Source: Theocolax elegans (taxonomy: Eukaryota; Arthropoda; Insecta; Hymenoptera; Cerocephalidae). From it: a DNA stretch of 64,000 nucleotides. Below the pieces are notes generated by a model, which was not told where the DNA came from, did no database searches, and worked only from the letters and a program-made list of their open reading frames with translations. How positions within the stretch are numbered: position 1 is the first letter of the stretch; each line of letters opens with the position of its first letter. Both the position numbers and the translations under genes were made by a program. Positions 54,212 through 64,000 of this stretch are shown one piece after another. The DNA is taken from the NCBI GenBank assembly GCA_026168455.1, contig CM047429.1:32819850-32883849 (forward strand). The letters run 5' to 3'.

Positions 54212-54475
54212 TTATTCCAAATAATTGATTTTTGCATCGTTTCTACGGAAAAAATCGGTGCCTAAGATTCTGTCTTGTTGTATAGGGAACGAATCATGTA
54301 CTAAATTGAGTTCCACGGGAGATCCTTCGAAATCTATTCTAATTTTACCACGAGTAGTTAATGAATGGTTAGTTATGCCTTTTAACAATATAATATCATT
54401 TTCGTCAATTTTCACGCGAGAGTCTACCTCTGAATCTTTAATTTGAGTTACCGATGCTCCTGTATCTAGAAAGAA
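54212..54475 (-). pseudogene. G1 copy 2 protease
   Basis: LDTGAS and ILGTDFF are present and the frame is open between them. It stops at the shared TAA 54212-54214. It lies in -1 relative to Gag. Confidence 0.8.
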
Positions 54476-55452
54476 TTATTCTTATATATATTATTTCCCC
54501 GATCTTCTTTGTTAAATTCCTGCGATGAATATTTATTATTATTATAACGAACAAAGGAAACATTTTTATCTATATCTCTATTTGTTGAAAATTCTGTCTG
54601 ATTTGGATACTCGTTCCAAACACCAAATTGTAAGTTTGGTCTATTATAATTACGACTGTTATTCGAGCGACTTTGTGGGTTATAAGAACTGTTTATGGGA
54701 TTGCGTCGGTTGTTATTATCGGCAAATCTTTCCGCAAAACTTCGTTTTAATTTGAAACAATTTATGGCTCCATGACTAGTTTTAGAACAATATGGACATA
54801 CAATCGGAGAGTTATTCGAAATATAGTTAACTTTACGCGTTTCTCGAGTGGAACGAGAACGAGCCTCCTCTCGGCTCGGCATCTTCTCGTTCAAGACACT
54901 ACAAGCGACCTCGCCCTCCACCTCGAGCGCTTGTTCACGAGCCTGTTTTATAGAAATTGGAATCCCTAAACGCGCACAAATTTCCCAACGAAGCCCTTTT
55001 AAAAAGAATTTTAAACAATCTCACCTTAGTTCAAGCATGAAATGATCTGTTATCGCGACTCGTCCCTCTCTGTCGGCTGCTTTGACTATTTCATTTTTTA
55101 TTACTTGTAACCGATTAAAATAAGCAACGACTGTCTCATTGTTTTTCTGTTTAAATTTAGCAAGGTCTCCCGTCCACTCGTAATATGTTTTTATCGATCC
55201 GAAGGTGTTTTCGAAAAAACCGGATATCTCTTTGATAGAATTAAAATTTTCTCCGCGGGCACAAGTTAAAGCTTCCCCATATAAACGCGTTCGAATAAGT
55301 TTTGTTAATTCTTTCTCGTACTCCGACGGTAAAATTTCTTTTGCTTCATTGCATCCGTCCAAAAATTGCGATAAATTTACGTTATGACCGTTAAACCGCG
55401 GTATTAAATCTAAAGCGTCCTTTAGCGATAAACCCCGAATTTGAGACGTCAT
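54466..55452 (-). pseudogene. G1 copy 2 Gag (complete length)
   Basis: Starts at ATG 55452 (MTSQIRGLSLKDALDLIPRF). The capsid segment is of the retrotransposon-Gag type (FFENTFGSIKTYYEWTGDL, YFNRLQVIKNEIV). The frame meets TGA 55021-55023 (shared by all copies), continues through GLRWEICARLG and resumes open at 54921-54466 with one CCHC knuckle and a basic Asn-rich tail. It would form the particle and bind RNA. Only the single stop separates the two halves. Confidence 0.82.
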
Positions 55453-55590
55453 TTTTTATCATTATTTGTTTTTTAACTTCACTCCTATCTAATTTTTTTG
55501 GTTTTGTTCCGGTGTTTGTTCTTAATTCGTCTAAATTAACTATTTTAAATAATTCGTCTTTAATCTTAGAAGAGTATGCTTGTTCGGGTG

Positions 55591-56749
55591 ATCATGTACT
55601 AAATTGAGTTCCACGGGAGATCCTTCGAAATCTATTCTAATTTTACCACGAGTAGTTAATGAATGGTTAGTTATGCCTTTTAACAATATAATATCATTTT
55701 CGTCAATTTTCACGCGAGAGTCTACCTCTGAATCTTTAATTTGAGTTACCGATGCTCCTGTATCTAGAAAGAATTATTCTTATATATATTATTTCCCCGA
55801 TCTTCTTTGTTAAATTCCTGCGATGAATATTTATTATTATTATAACGAACAAAGGAAACATTTTTATCTATATCTCTATTTGTTGAAAATTCTGTCTGAT
55901 TTGGATACTCGTTCCAAACACCAAATTGTAAGTTTGGTCTATTATAATTACGACTGTTATTCGAGCGACTTTGTGGGTTATAAGAACTGTTTATGGGATT
56001 GCGTCGGTTGTTATTATCGGCAAATCTTTCCGCAAAACTTCGTTTTAATTTGAAACAATTTATGGCTCCATGACTAGTTTTAGAACAATATGGACATACA
56101 ATCGGAGAGTTATTCGAAATATAGTTAACTTTACGCGTTTCTCGAGTGGAACGAGAACGAGCCTCCTCTCGGCTCGGCATCTTCTCGTTCAAGACACTAC
56201 AAGCGACCTCGCCCTCCACCTCGAGCGCTTGTTCACGAGCCTGTTTTATAGAAATTGGAATCCCTAAACGCGCACAAATTTCCCAACGAAGCCCTTTTAA
56301 AAAGAATTTTAAACAATCTCACCTTAGTTCAAGCATGAAATGATCTGTTATCGCGACTCGTCCCTCTCTGTCGGCTGCTTTGACTATTTCATTTTTATTA
56401 CTTGTAACCGATTAAAATAAGCAACGACTGTCTCATTGTTTTTCTGTTTAAATTTAGCAAGGTCTCCCGTCCACTCGTAATATGTTTTTATCGATCCGAA
56501 GGTGTTTTCGAAAAAACCGGATATCTCTTTGATAGAATTAAAATTTCTCCGCGGGCACAAGTTAAAGCTTCCCCATATAAACGCGTTCGAATAAGTTTTG
56601 TTAATTCTTCTCGTACTCCGACGGTAAAATTTCTTTTGCTTCATTGCATCCGTCCAAAAATTGCGATAAATTTACGTTATGACCGTTAAAACCGCGGTAT
56701 TAAATCTAAAGCGTCCTTTAGCGATAAACCCCGAATTTGAGACGGTCAT
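55591..56749 (-). pseudogene. G1 copy 2 Gag and start of protease, duplicated unit
   Basis: Second copy of Gag (ATG at 56749) with frameshifts in the capsid, the shared TGA at 56319-56321, and an intact nucleocapsid frame 56219-55764 identical to the other unit. The protease is cut by the duplication junction at 55591, after LLKGITNHSL and before the ILGTDFF motif. Confidence 0.78.
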
Positions 56750-56784
56750 TTTTATCATTATTTGTTTTTTAACTTCACTCCTAT

Positions 56785-57291
56785 CTAATTTTTTGGTTTT
56801 GTTCCGGTGTTTGTTCTTAATTCGTCTAAATTAACTATTTTAAATAATTCGTCTTTAATCTTAGAAGAGTATGCTTGTTCGGGTGATCTTTTAATTAATT
56901 GATTATCAAAGGGAATTGTAAAATCTGTCGCGCATCTAATTAGTTTTTCGTCAAGTACTTTCGCCGTGTTTGTCACTAATGCCTTTGCTTCCTCAGTCTC
57001 TTTTTCGTGCGGTGCGGAAAAAATGTTTAACGCGCCTTTAATCTTATTTATGATACTTTGAAAAGTTGTCACTTTTTTTACACTTTCTTGTAAACTTTCT
57101 ATGATTTTAGGTTCCTCAAGATAAGAATCTAACAACTCTTTTTTCACTTCAGTCACGAGCCGTTTTTTTACCGAGGTTATAACGTTATGCGGTGTTAAAA
57201 TCAATGGTTCATATGGACGATAAATTGAAGCTGGCGTACGAAAATTTACAGGATTATTCGCGATAAGTTCTTTTTGTTCCTCGTATTTCAA
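56785..57291 (-). CDS. G1 leader frame, 168 residues, unknown function
   Basis: Open frame upstream of Gag, also found broken in copy 3 (58668-59170) and lost from copy 1. It contains SIYRPYEPLILTPHNVITSV, several Lys/Glu-rich helices and KSPEQAYSSKIKDELFKIV-like sequence near the end; no domain is recognised. The first codon offered is TTG and the true start is unknown, because the sequence upstream is replaced by a fold-back junction at 57297. It could be the N-terminal part of Gag (its stop lies about 35 bases before the Gag ATG) or a separate small protein. Confidence 0.55.
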   Translation of the reverse strand: MKYEEQKELIANNPVNFRTPASIYRPYEPLILTPHNVITSVKKRLVTEVKKELLDSYLEEPKIIESLQESVKKVTTFQSIINKIKGALNIFSAPHEKETEEAKALVTNTAKVLDEKLIRCATDFTIPFDNQLIKRSPEQAYSSKIKDELFKIVNLDELRTNTGTKPKN

Positions 57292-57296
57292 ATGAC

Positions 57297-58381
57297 GAAA
57301 TACAAGTACATCAGATCGACGAGGAGTCGGATCTAAAGAATATTACATGTAAAACAAGTGAAAATTGTTATGGATTAATGAAGGATGAACGATTACAAAT
57401 AAATAATGAAAAAGCGCAGCCACGGGTATGTGATGTGACTGACCCACGTATTAAAGAAAAATTTGATGAAATTGCTGAAAATTATAGTATTATTGAAGCA
57501 CCATTGTTCGATAGGATGGCTGAGAGTCCATCCTGTACTAATTATGAAAACGCAGTTGACCTGAAGTATGATATCGAAAATGAAATAAAAAATGAAGAAA
57601 ATTTATTGGATAAGACAGTTAATAATTGTCAAGTACAAATGGATTATGAAATCGAGGAGGGCGATAAATGCGGACCTCGTGAAAATAAGGAAGATTTTGT
57701 TGACAAAAAGATGAATTGTGAAGTACGAATGGATTATGAAAACGAGGAGGGCGATAAATGCGGACCTCGTGATAAAAATGTTAGTTATGTTTGTAAATTG
57801 AATAACAAAGAATTGGTTATGTCGGGGGAAAAGTTAGATCCATCCCGAGGACTGAAATATTATGGATAAACAAACAAGGAACTAAAGAAACTGAAAATGC
57901 GATAAATAATGAGAATTTAATAAACATACAGGAAGAAAATGAACAGGATGAGGACCCTAGCGATTTTTTATTGAATGAACGAGTTCTCTTAACGAAACGA
58001 AATGAATAACATTTATTTGGTTTATTCATAAACCTTATATGAATAATTTTTATAGTTATGAAAGTGAAGAGGTCTCATACACGACATTTCTGACAATCGC
58101 ACTGAAGCGAGGAATACTTAAACATAACTGAGACACAAGTACACTTAATCGTAATGAACTGTTAAAAGCAGCCTTGCATTTTGATACAATGGACGAGGAG
58201 AAAGACATCTATAGAAAAATTTAATTGATAAATATTCGGATTGTATTTGCTGTCTAAAAAGCAGAGAAAGTTAGGCGTGACAACATGCTATACAACATAA
58301 GATACCGACTGTCGACGGCATACCAATCACAGGTAAAGCCATATACATTTCCCATGCTTTCAAAATCGAACTGATAAACAA
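57297..58381 (+). pseudogene. Isolated + strand fragment: acidic linker and start of RT
   Basis: Starts in the middle of the acidic linker at a fold-back junction. 57378-57869 is identical at protein level to 60902-61393 of copy 3. From about 57970 it is heavily corrupted by small indels, although the IQHKIPTVD region can be traced to about 58380, where the sequence inverts. Confidence 0.75.
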
Positions 58382-58662
58382 TTTCGATATCATACTTCAG
58401 GTCAACTGCGTTTTCATAATTAGTACAGGATGGACTCTCAGCCATCCTATCGAACAATGGTGCTTCAATAATACTATAATTTCAGCAATTTCATCAAATT
58501 TTTCTTTAATACGTGGGTCAGTCACATCACATACCCGTGGCTGCGCTTTTCATTATTTATTTGTAATCGTTCATCCTTCATTAATCCATAACAATTTTCA
58601 CTTGTTTTACATGTAATATTCTTTAGATCCGACTCCTCGTCGATCTGATGTACTTGTATTTC
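58382..58662 (-). pseudogene. Isolated minus strand fragment of the acidic linker
   Basis: Reverse complement of 57297-57577, with FDRMAESPSCTNYENAV recognisable. It ends at the second fold-back junction (58656-58676). Confidence 0.75.
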
Positions 58663-58667
58663 GTCAT

Positions 58668-59170
58668 TTGAAATACGAGGAACAAAAAGAACTTATCGCG
58701 AATAATCCTGTAAATTTTCGTACGCCAGCTTCAATTTATCGTCCATATGAACCATTGATTTTAACACCGCATAACGTTATAACCTCGGTAAAAAAACGGC
58801 TCGTGACTGAAGTGAAAAAAGAGTTGTTAGATTCTTATCTTGAGGAACCTAAAATCATAGAAAGTTTACAAGAAAGTGTAAAAAAAGTGACAACTTTCAA
58901 AGTATCATAAATAAGATTAAAGGCGCGTTAAACATTTTTTCCGCACCGCACGAAAAAGAGACTGAGGAAGCAAAGGCATTAGTGACAAACACGGCGAAAG
59001 TACTTGACGAAAAAACTAATTAGATGCGCGACAGATTTACAATTCCCTTTGATAATCAATTAATTAAAAGATCACCCGAACAAGCATACTCTTCTAAGAT
59101 TAAAGACGAATTATTTAAAATAGTTAATTTAGACGAATTAAGAACAAACACCGGAACAAACCAAAAAAAT
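58668..59170 (+). pseudogene. G1 copy 3 leader frame, broken
   Basis: Same 168-residue frame as 57291-56785. Broken by a lost base near 58897 (frame ends at 58910), by an extra base near 59015 and by a loss near 59160. Function unknown. Confidence 0.6.
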
Positions 59171-59208
59171 TAGATAGGAGTGAAGTTAAAAAACAAATAA
59201 TGATAAAA

Positions 59209-60190
59209 ATGACGTCTCAAATTCGGGGTTTATCGCTAAAGGACGCTTTAGATTTAATACCGCGGTTAACGGTCATAACGTAAATTTATCGCAATTTTTG
59301 GACGGATGCAATGAAGCAAAAGAATTTTACCGTCGGAGTACGAGAAAGAATTAACAAAACTTATTCGAACGCGTTTATATGGGGAAGCTTTAACTTGTGC
59401 CCGCGGAGAAAATTTTAATTCTATCAAAGAGATATCCGGTTTTTCGAAAAACACCTTCGGATCGATAAAACATATTACGAGTGGACGGGAGACCTTGCTA
59501 AATTTAAACAGAAAAACAATGAGACAGTCGTTGCTTATTTTAATCGGTTACAAGTAATAAAAAATTGAAATAGTCAAAGCAGCCGACAGAGAGGACGAGT
59601 CGCGATAACAGATCATTCATGCTTGAACTAAGGTGAGATTGTTTAAAATTCTTTTTAAAAGGGCTTCGTTGGGAAATTTGTGCGCGTTTAGGGATTCCAA
59701 TTTCTATAAAACAGGCTCGTGAACAAGCGCTCGAGGTGGAGGGCGAGGTCGCTTGTAGTGTCTTGAACGAGAAGATGCCGAGCCGAGAGGAGGCTCGTTC
59801 TCGTTCCACTCGAGAACCGCGTAAAGTTAACTATATTTCGAATAACTCTCCGATTGTATGTCCATATTGTTCTAAAACTAGTCATGGAGCCATAAATTGT
59901 TTCAAATTAAAACGAAGTTTTGCGGAAAGATTTGCCGATAATAACAACCGACGCAATCCATAAACAGTTCTTATAACCCACAAAGTCGCTCGAATAACAG
60001 TCGTAATTATAATAGACCAAACTTACAATTTGGTGTTTGGAACGAGTATCCAAATCAGACAGAATTTTCAACAAATAGAGATATAGATAAAAATGTTTCT
60101 TTGTTCGTTATAATAATAATAAATATTCATCGCAGGAATTTAACAAGAAGATCGGGGAAATAATATATATAAGAATAATTCTTTCTAGAT
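59209..60190 (+). pseudogene. G1 copy 3 Gag
   Basis: ATG 59209, capsid with several one-base losses, the shared TGA at 59634-59636, then nucleocapsid with the CCHC knuckle (59736-59963) broken by a lost C near 59958. The remaining basic tail can be followed to about 60185, where the protease frame begins. Confidence 0.75.
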
Positions 60191-60444
60191 ACAGGAGCAT
60201 CGGTAACTCAAATTAAAGATTCAGAGGTAGACTCTCGCGTGAAAAATTGACGAAAATGATATTATATTGTTAAAAGGCATAACTAACCATTCATTAACTA
60301 CTCGTGGTAAAATTAGAATAGATTTCGAAGGATCTCCCGTGGAACTCAATTTAGTACATGATTCGTTCCCTATACAACAAGACAGAATCTTAGGCACCGA
60401 TTTTTTCCGTAGAAAACGATGCAAAAATCAATTATTTGGAATAA
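60180..60444 (+). pseudogene. G1 copy 3 protease
   Basis: The DTGAS codons are present at about 60188-60202. An extra A near 60245 and another near 60415 shift the frame; ILGTDFF is readable between them. It ends at the shared TAA 60442-60444. Confidence 0.75.
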
Positions 60445-61494
60445 TATTTAGAATTAAACGGATTAATCCTCCCCTTTAAAAATGTAAATCTTACACAAAC
60501 GAAAGAATCGATTTATATAATGGAAGAAATCGAAAATAATGATCGAAAATCAATACGATATATGACAAAACCAAGGGAAAACAATGTTTATACGAACATG
60601 AAAAATTCAAAATTTTATAATTATACCGATAGTGACTCAGAAGCGTCAAGTGATTTTCAATAGCATGAAAATGATGAAACGTTTATAAATTTGACACAAA
60701 CGATTCGTATGATATCTACGAGCAAGAACAAAGAAATGAAAGAAATCAAAATGGCAACGACAAAAACCTATACAATCACAGTGAAAAAGAACAAGAGTTA
60801 TATGACGATTATGAAACTGACGAAATACAAGTACATCAGATCGACGAGGAGTCGGATCTAAAGAATATACATGTAAAACAAGTGAAAATTGTTATGGATT
60901 AATGAAGGATGAACGATTACAAATAAATAATGAAAAAGCGCAGCCACGGGTATGTGATGTGACTGACCCACGTATTAAAGAAAAATTTGATGAAATTGCT
61001 GAAAATTATAGTATTATTGAAGCACCATTGTTCGATAGGATGGCTGAGAGTCCATCCTGTACTAATTATGAAAACGCAGTTGACCTGAAGTATGATATCG
61101 AAAATGAAATAAAAAATGAAGAAAATTTATTGGATAAGACAGTTAATAATTGTCAAGTACAAATGGATTATGAAATCGAGGAGGGCGATAAATGCGGACC
61201 TCGTGAAAATAAGGAAGATTTTGTTGACAAAAAGATGAATTGTGAAGTACGAATGGATTATGAAAACGAGGAGGGCGATAAATGCGGACCTCGTGATAAA
61301 AATGTTAGTTATGTTTGTAAATTGAATAACAAAGAATTGGTTATGTCGGGGGAAAAGTTAGATCCATCCCGAGGACTGAAATATTATGGATAAACAAACA
61401 AGGAACTAAAGAAACTGAAAATGCGATAAATAATGAGAATTTAATAAACATACAGGAAGAAAATGAACAGGATGAGGACCCTAGCGATTTTTTA
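60445..61494 (+). pseudogene. G1 copy 3 acidic linker
   Basis: As in the other copies, with the shared TAG 60661-60663. The open stretch 60902-61393 equals the fragment at 57378-57869. Confidence 0.55.
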
Positions 61495-62031
61495 TTGAAT
61501 GAACGAGTTATTAACGAAAACGAAATGAATAACAGTTATTTGGTTTATTCAAATAAACCTTATATTAATAATTTTTATAGTTATGAAAGTGAAGAGGTCG
61601 ACATACACGACATTTCTGACAATCGAACTGAAGCGAGGATACTTAACATAACGGAGGACACAAGTACACTTAATCGTAATGAACGGTTAAAAGAAGCCTT
61701 GCATTTTGATAAAATGGACGAGGAAGAAAGACAATCTATAGAAAATTTAATTGATAAATATTCGGATTGTTTCTGTCTAAAAGCAGAGAAATTAGGCGTG
61801 ACAAATGCTATACAACATAAGATACCGACTGTCGACGTCATACCAATCACAGGTAAGCCATATACATTTCCTCATGCTTTCAAAAGCGAACTTGATAAAC
61901 AATTAAAAGAAATGATTGAAGGAGACATAATTGAACCATCAAGCTCCAATTATACATCACCTGTTTTCCTAGTAACAAAGAAGCCTGATAGTCAGGGTAA
62001 TAAACGATACCGACTAGTTGTCGATATTTGA
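61495..62031 (+). pseudogene. G1 copy 3 RT, N-terminal part
   Basis: Cleanest version of this region: IIEPSSSNYTSPVFLVTKK, with Pro before Val as in active RTs where copies 1 and 2 have Leu. It ends at the shared TGA 62029-62031 after VVDI. Confidence 0.82.
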
Positions 62032-63110
62032 CAATTAAACAATAAAACCGTAAAAGATCGATACCCATTACCAAATATACTAGATATTATCGATCAAATC
62101 GGACCAGAAAATCGTGTATTCACCGTCTTGGATTTATGTCAAGGATTTTTACAAGTTCCGTTAGCTCAAGAAGATCGACATAAAACAGCTTTCGCATCTT
62201 CATTCGGCCTATTTCAATTTAAAACAATGCCTATGGGATTATACAATTCTCCAGCCACTTTTCAAAGGATGATTGATCGTGTTTTCGAAGGCATGCAAGG
62301 CAAAGAAATATTTTTATTCCTTGACGACGCAGTTATATACGCTAAAAATATTCGGGAACATAAGCAAAAGTTTGAAAAATTTTTGCAAAGAGTACGCGAC
62401 GCAAACCAGAAATTACAGCCAGACAAATGTGAATTTTTAAAGAGAGAAGTAGTGTATCTGGGACACGTACTATCACCAGAAGGTGTTTTGCCCGATCCAA
62501 AAAAATTAGAAGCAGTAAAAAAATATCCAATTCCAAAATCAGTGAAAAATATACTTCAATTTTTAGGATTAGCAGGTTATTATCGACGATTCATTGCGAA
62601 TTTTTCGGGTATTGATAAACCATTAAGTAATTTATTAAAGAAAGACGCACCTTTCCTATGGTCCAGTGAGATTCAAAAGGCAGTCGATGATTTAAGAGAA
62701 AAATTGTGTAAACAACCAATACTACAAATCGCAGATTTTAATAAACCATTTATAACGACTTATGACGCTAGCGGTACAGCAATAGGAGCAATATTATCAC
62801 AAGGAGAGGTGGGAACCGACCTACCAGTTGCTCATGTGTCACGAGTATTAAACAAAGCTGAGCAAAAATATGATACTTACTCAAGGGAAGCATTAGCCAT
62901 ACTGTATGCCGTTACTCAGTTCGATTGCTATTGAAGAGGCCGTCGTTTCCTCATTATAACAGATCATAAACCCCTTGTTTGGTTTAAAAACTCAGTAGAT
63001 CCGACATCCAGAGTTACTAGATGGAGAATAAAACTGAATGCATACGACTTTGACATCGTATACAAAGCTGGTAAAAGTAATGTTAATGCTGACGCGTTAT
63101 CAAGAAATCC
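62032..63110 (+). pseudogene. G1 copy 3 RT (palm, thumb) and RNase H
   Basis: Open from 62128 to 62934 without interruption: MPMGLYNSPATF, the FLDD box, FLGLAGYYRRFI, FLWSSEIQKAVDDL and RNase H ITTYDASGTAIGAIL (Tyr where other copies have Cys). TGA 62932-62934 is shared; ITDHKPLVWF to NADALSRN follows in frame to about 63110. Confidence 0.87.
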
Positions 63111-64000
63111 AACAGAAGAACCCGTTTATGTTATTAAAAATCATTCTATGGAAATACGCAGTCGCGCAGGAAAAATAGCACAGCCAAACTACAATGAAAA
63201 GTGACCAAAACGACCCAACAAGTCAAATATATCAAAAGAACCAGTCAAAAATCTTCCTATAATACAAGAAGCCCCCAAGGAAATTGAAACGATAGTCAAC
63301 TCAGACAAAAGATTACAACCTATGGAGAAAGATAATTTTAACAACAAATTTGACGAGTCATGGAAGAAAAGGATGTTTACGAAGTACCAAACGATGAAAA
63401 GAAATTCATTGAAGTTAAAGAACAACTCTTTATGAGAAAAGATAATTACGTTTATTTCATAACTACGACCGGAATGCCTTTAGATGAAGGATCCAGAAAT
63501 TTGGCTTCAAAATCATTATTACCTCATTTTTCTAATTTAAATCCAGGAGAATTAAGAATCAATAACAAATAGGGAAAAATGCAATTTGCTATGGCCTTAC
63601 GTGACGAAGAGCGACTGAGTACTTCAGAAATTATTCATAATCTAAAAACGAATCTATTTAGTTTGAAAAATATTATATTAAAAGAAAAATTACGTTCAAT
63701 AAGTATCGCGAAGAGCGAATTTATTGAAAACGTTTCATGGAATGAAATTTTGAAACAAATAAGTATAACTCTACGAAAAATTAATGTAAAAATAATTATT
63801 TGTTTAGGATTCATAAAATGTGTGGAAGAGGGTAATAGGGAAAATATTATTCGCGAAATGCACGAGTTTACTTGTGCAGGGCATAAAGGGGTAACAAAAA
63901 CCTATAAACGTATAAAACAACGTTTCTATTGGCCAGATATTAAGAAAGATGTGCAAAACTAAATTAGACATTGTTTAACTTGCCAACTAAAAAAATTGGT
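63111..64000 (+). pseudogene. G1 copy 3 integrase N-terminal part, cut by window end
   Basis: Tether with the shared TGA 63202-63204, then pieces 63360-63572 and 63579-63962 separated by a TAG. The first zinc-binding residues are in REMHEFTCAGHKGV; the paired Cys lie in the last bases. A TAA at 63960-63962 (Tyr in copy 1) interrupts just before them. The DDE core is beyond the window. Confidence 0.8.

Larger units (their letters stand above)
54293..56889 (-). repeat. 1298-bp tandem duplication in G1 copy 2
   Basis: Sequence 54293-55590 recurs at 55591-56889 (open frames are offset by exactly 1298). At 55588-55592 the sequence jumps from the end of the leader frame (TTGTTCGGGTGAT) back into protease (ATCATGTACTAAATTG), sharing only the bases GAT. 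The second unit has several single-base losses. Confidence 0.88.
49740..57299 (-). mobile_element. G1 copy 2: Ty3/gypsy-type element, minus strand
   Basis: The most complete G1 copy. Read on the minus strand it has a leader frame, Gag, protease, acidic linker, RT, RNase H and integrase, with a 1298-bp tandem duplication near the 5' end. No LTRs are visible. Its 5' boundary at 57297 is a fold-back junction, not a natural end. It shares the stops of copy 1 and also its 3' junction with F4. Confidence 0.9.
55591..60370. repeat. Large inverted repeat joining G1 copies 2 and 3
   Basis: Arms 55591-57577 and 58382-60370 (about 1.99 kb each) are reverse complements; the spacer 57578-58381 is about 800 bases. 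The right arm and the second half of the spacer are full of one-base insertions and losses relative to all other G1 copies, as in low-quality long-read sequence. It may be a true rearrangement or an assembly product of a fold-back read. Confidence 0.8.
58668..64000 (+). mobile_element. G1 copy 3: Ty3/gypsy-type element, runs off the window
   Basis: Leader frame, Gag, protease, linker, RT, RNase H and the start of integrase in order; present once each, no tandem duplication. The first 1.8 kb have many one-base indels, while the rest from about 60500 is cleaner. It differs from copies 1 and 2 at several sites, for example Trp (TGG) in RT where both others have TAA, so it is a distinct copy. The 3' end lies outside the window. 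Confidence 0.88.

Overview
The window is eukaryotic and almost entirely made of transposable elements; I recognise no host gene. An insect is the best guess. One LTR element has a primer site matching the 3' end of tRNA-Arg, another has the internal initiator-tRNA-Met primer site known from Drosophila copia, and there is an R1-clade non-LTR element, AT-rich spacer and many (TA)n, (CA)n and (TC)n microsatellites. I cannot name the order with confidence; a hymenopteran would fit.

Layout. (1) 850-7640: a decayed Ty3/gypsy element (family G1, copy 1, + strand), 5'-truncated and with two internal tandem duplications. Half of a fold-back element (F4', 7662-8115) abuts its 3' end. (2) 8165-9840: an orphan minus-strand promoter/ORF start and a cluster of short iterated motifs. 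(3) 11338-25865: an inverted-repeat DNA element (D1) whose interior holds a 12.6-kb Ty3/gypsy element (Gy2, 12387-25009). Gy2 has near-identical 1.04-kb LTRs, a 4-bp target duplication, a tRNA-Arg primer site, a 2.7-kb leader built of hairpins, an internal 1.86-kb tandem duplication and no integrase core. (4) 25866-30470: a minus-strand R1-clade LINE whose 5' end abuts a (CA)n tract. (5) 30525-37614: a nest of palindromic fold-back elements (F1, F2, F3, half F2) in a duplicated AT-rich unit (RA). (6) 37615-44969: a nearly intact copia element with a 5-bp target duplication CAAGT, a probable intron before gag and a striking excess of the word RYTAGA. (7) 46128-49675: the fold-back element F4, whose left arm carries a second palindromic element (F5) with two head-to-head tRNA-like sequences. 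(8) 49740-64000: G1 copy 2 (minus) and copy 3 (plus), separated by a 2-kb-arm inverted repeat with noisy, indel-rich sequence.

How the parts relate. The elements are parasites nested in one another, not a pathway. The three G1 copies share up to seven in-frame stops at identical sites. Copies 1 and 2 also share the same downstream fold-back element, so they were probably spread by DNA duplication. Copia and F2 insertions have empty sites visible in paralogous copies of RA inside the window. Nothing here looks fully autonomous: Gy2 lacks the integrase catalytic core, copia has a YVDY active site and nonsense codons, the LINE has about three frameshifts, and every G1 copy is broken.

Strongest candidates for undescribed biology are the Gy2 hairpin-chain leader with compensatory changes, the frame-independent RYTAGA saturation of copia with its 5' intron, the fold-back superfamily with a shared terminal motif in (TA)n, and the F5 element with paired tRNA-like cores.
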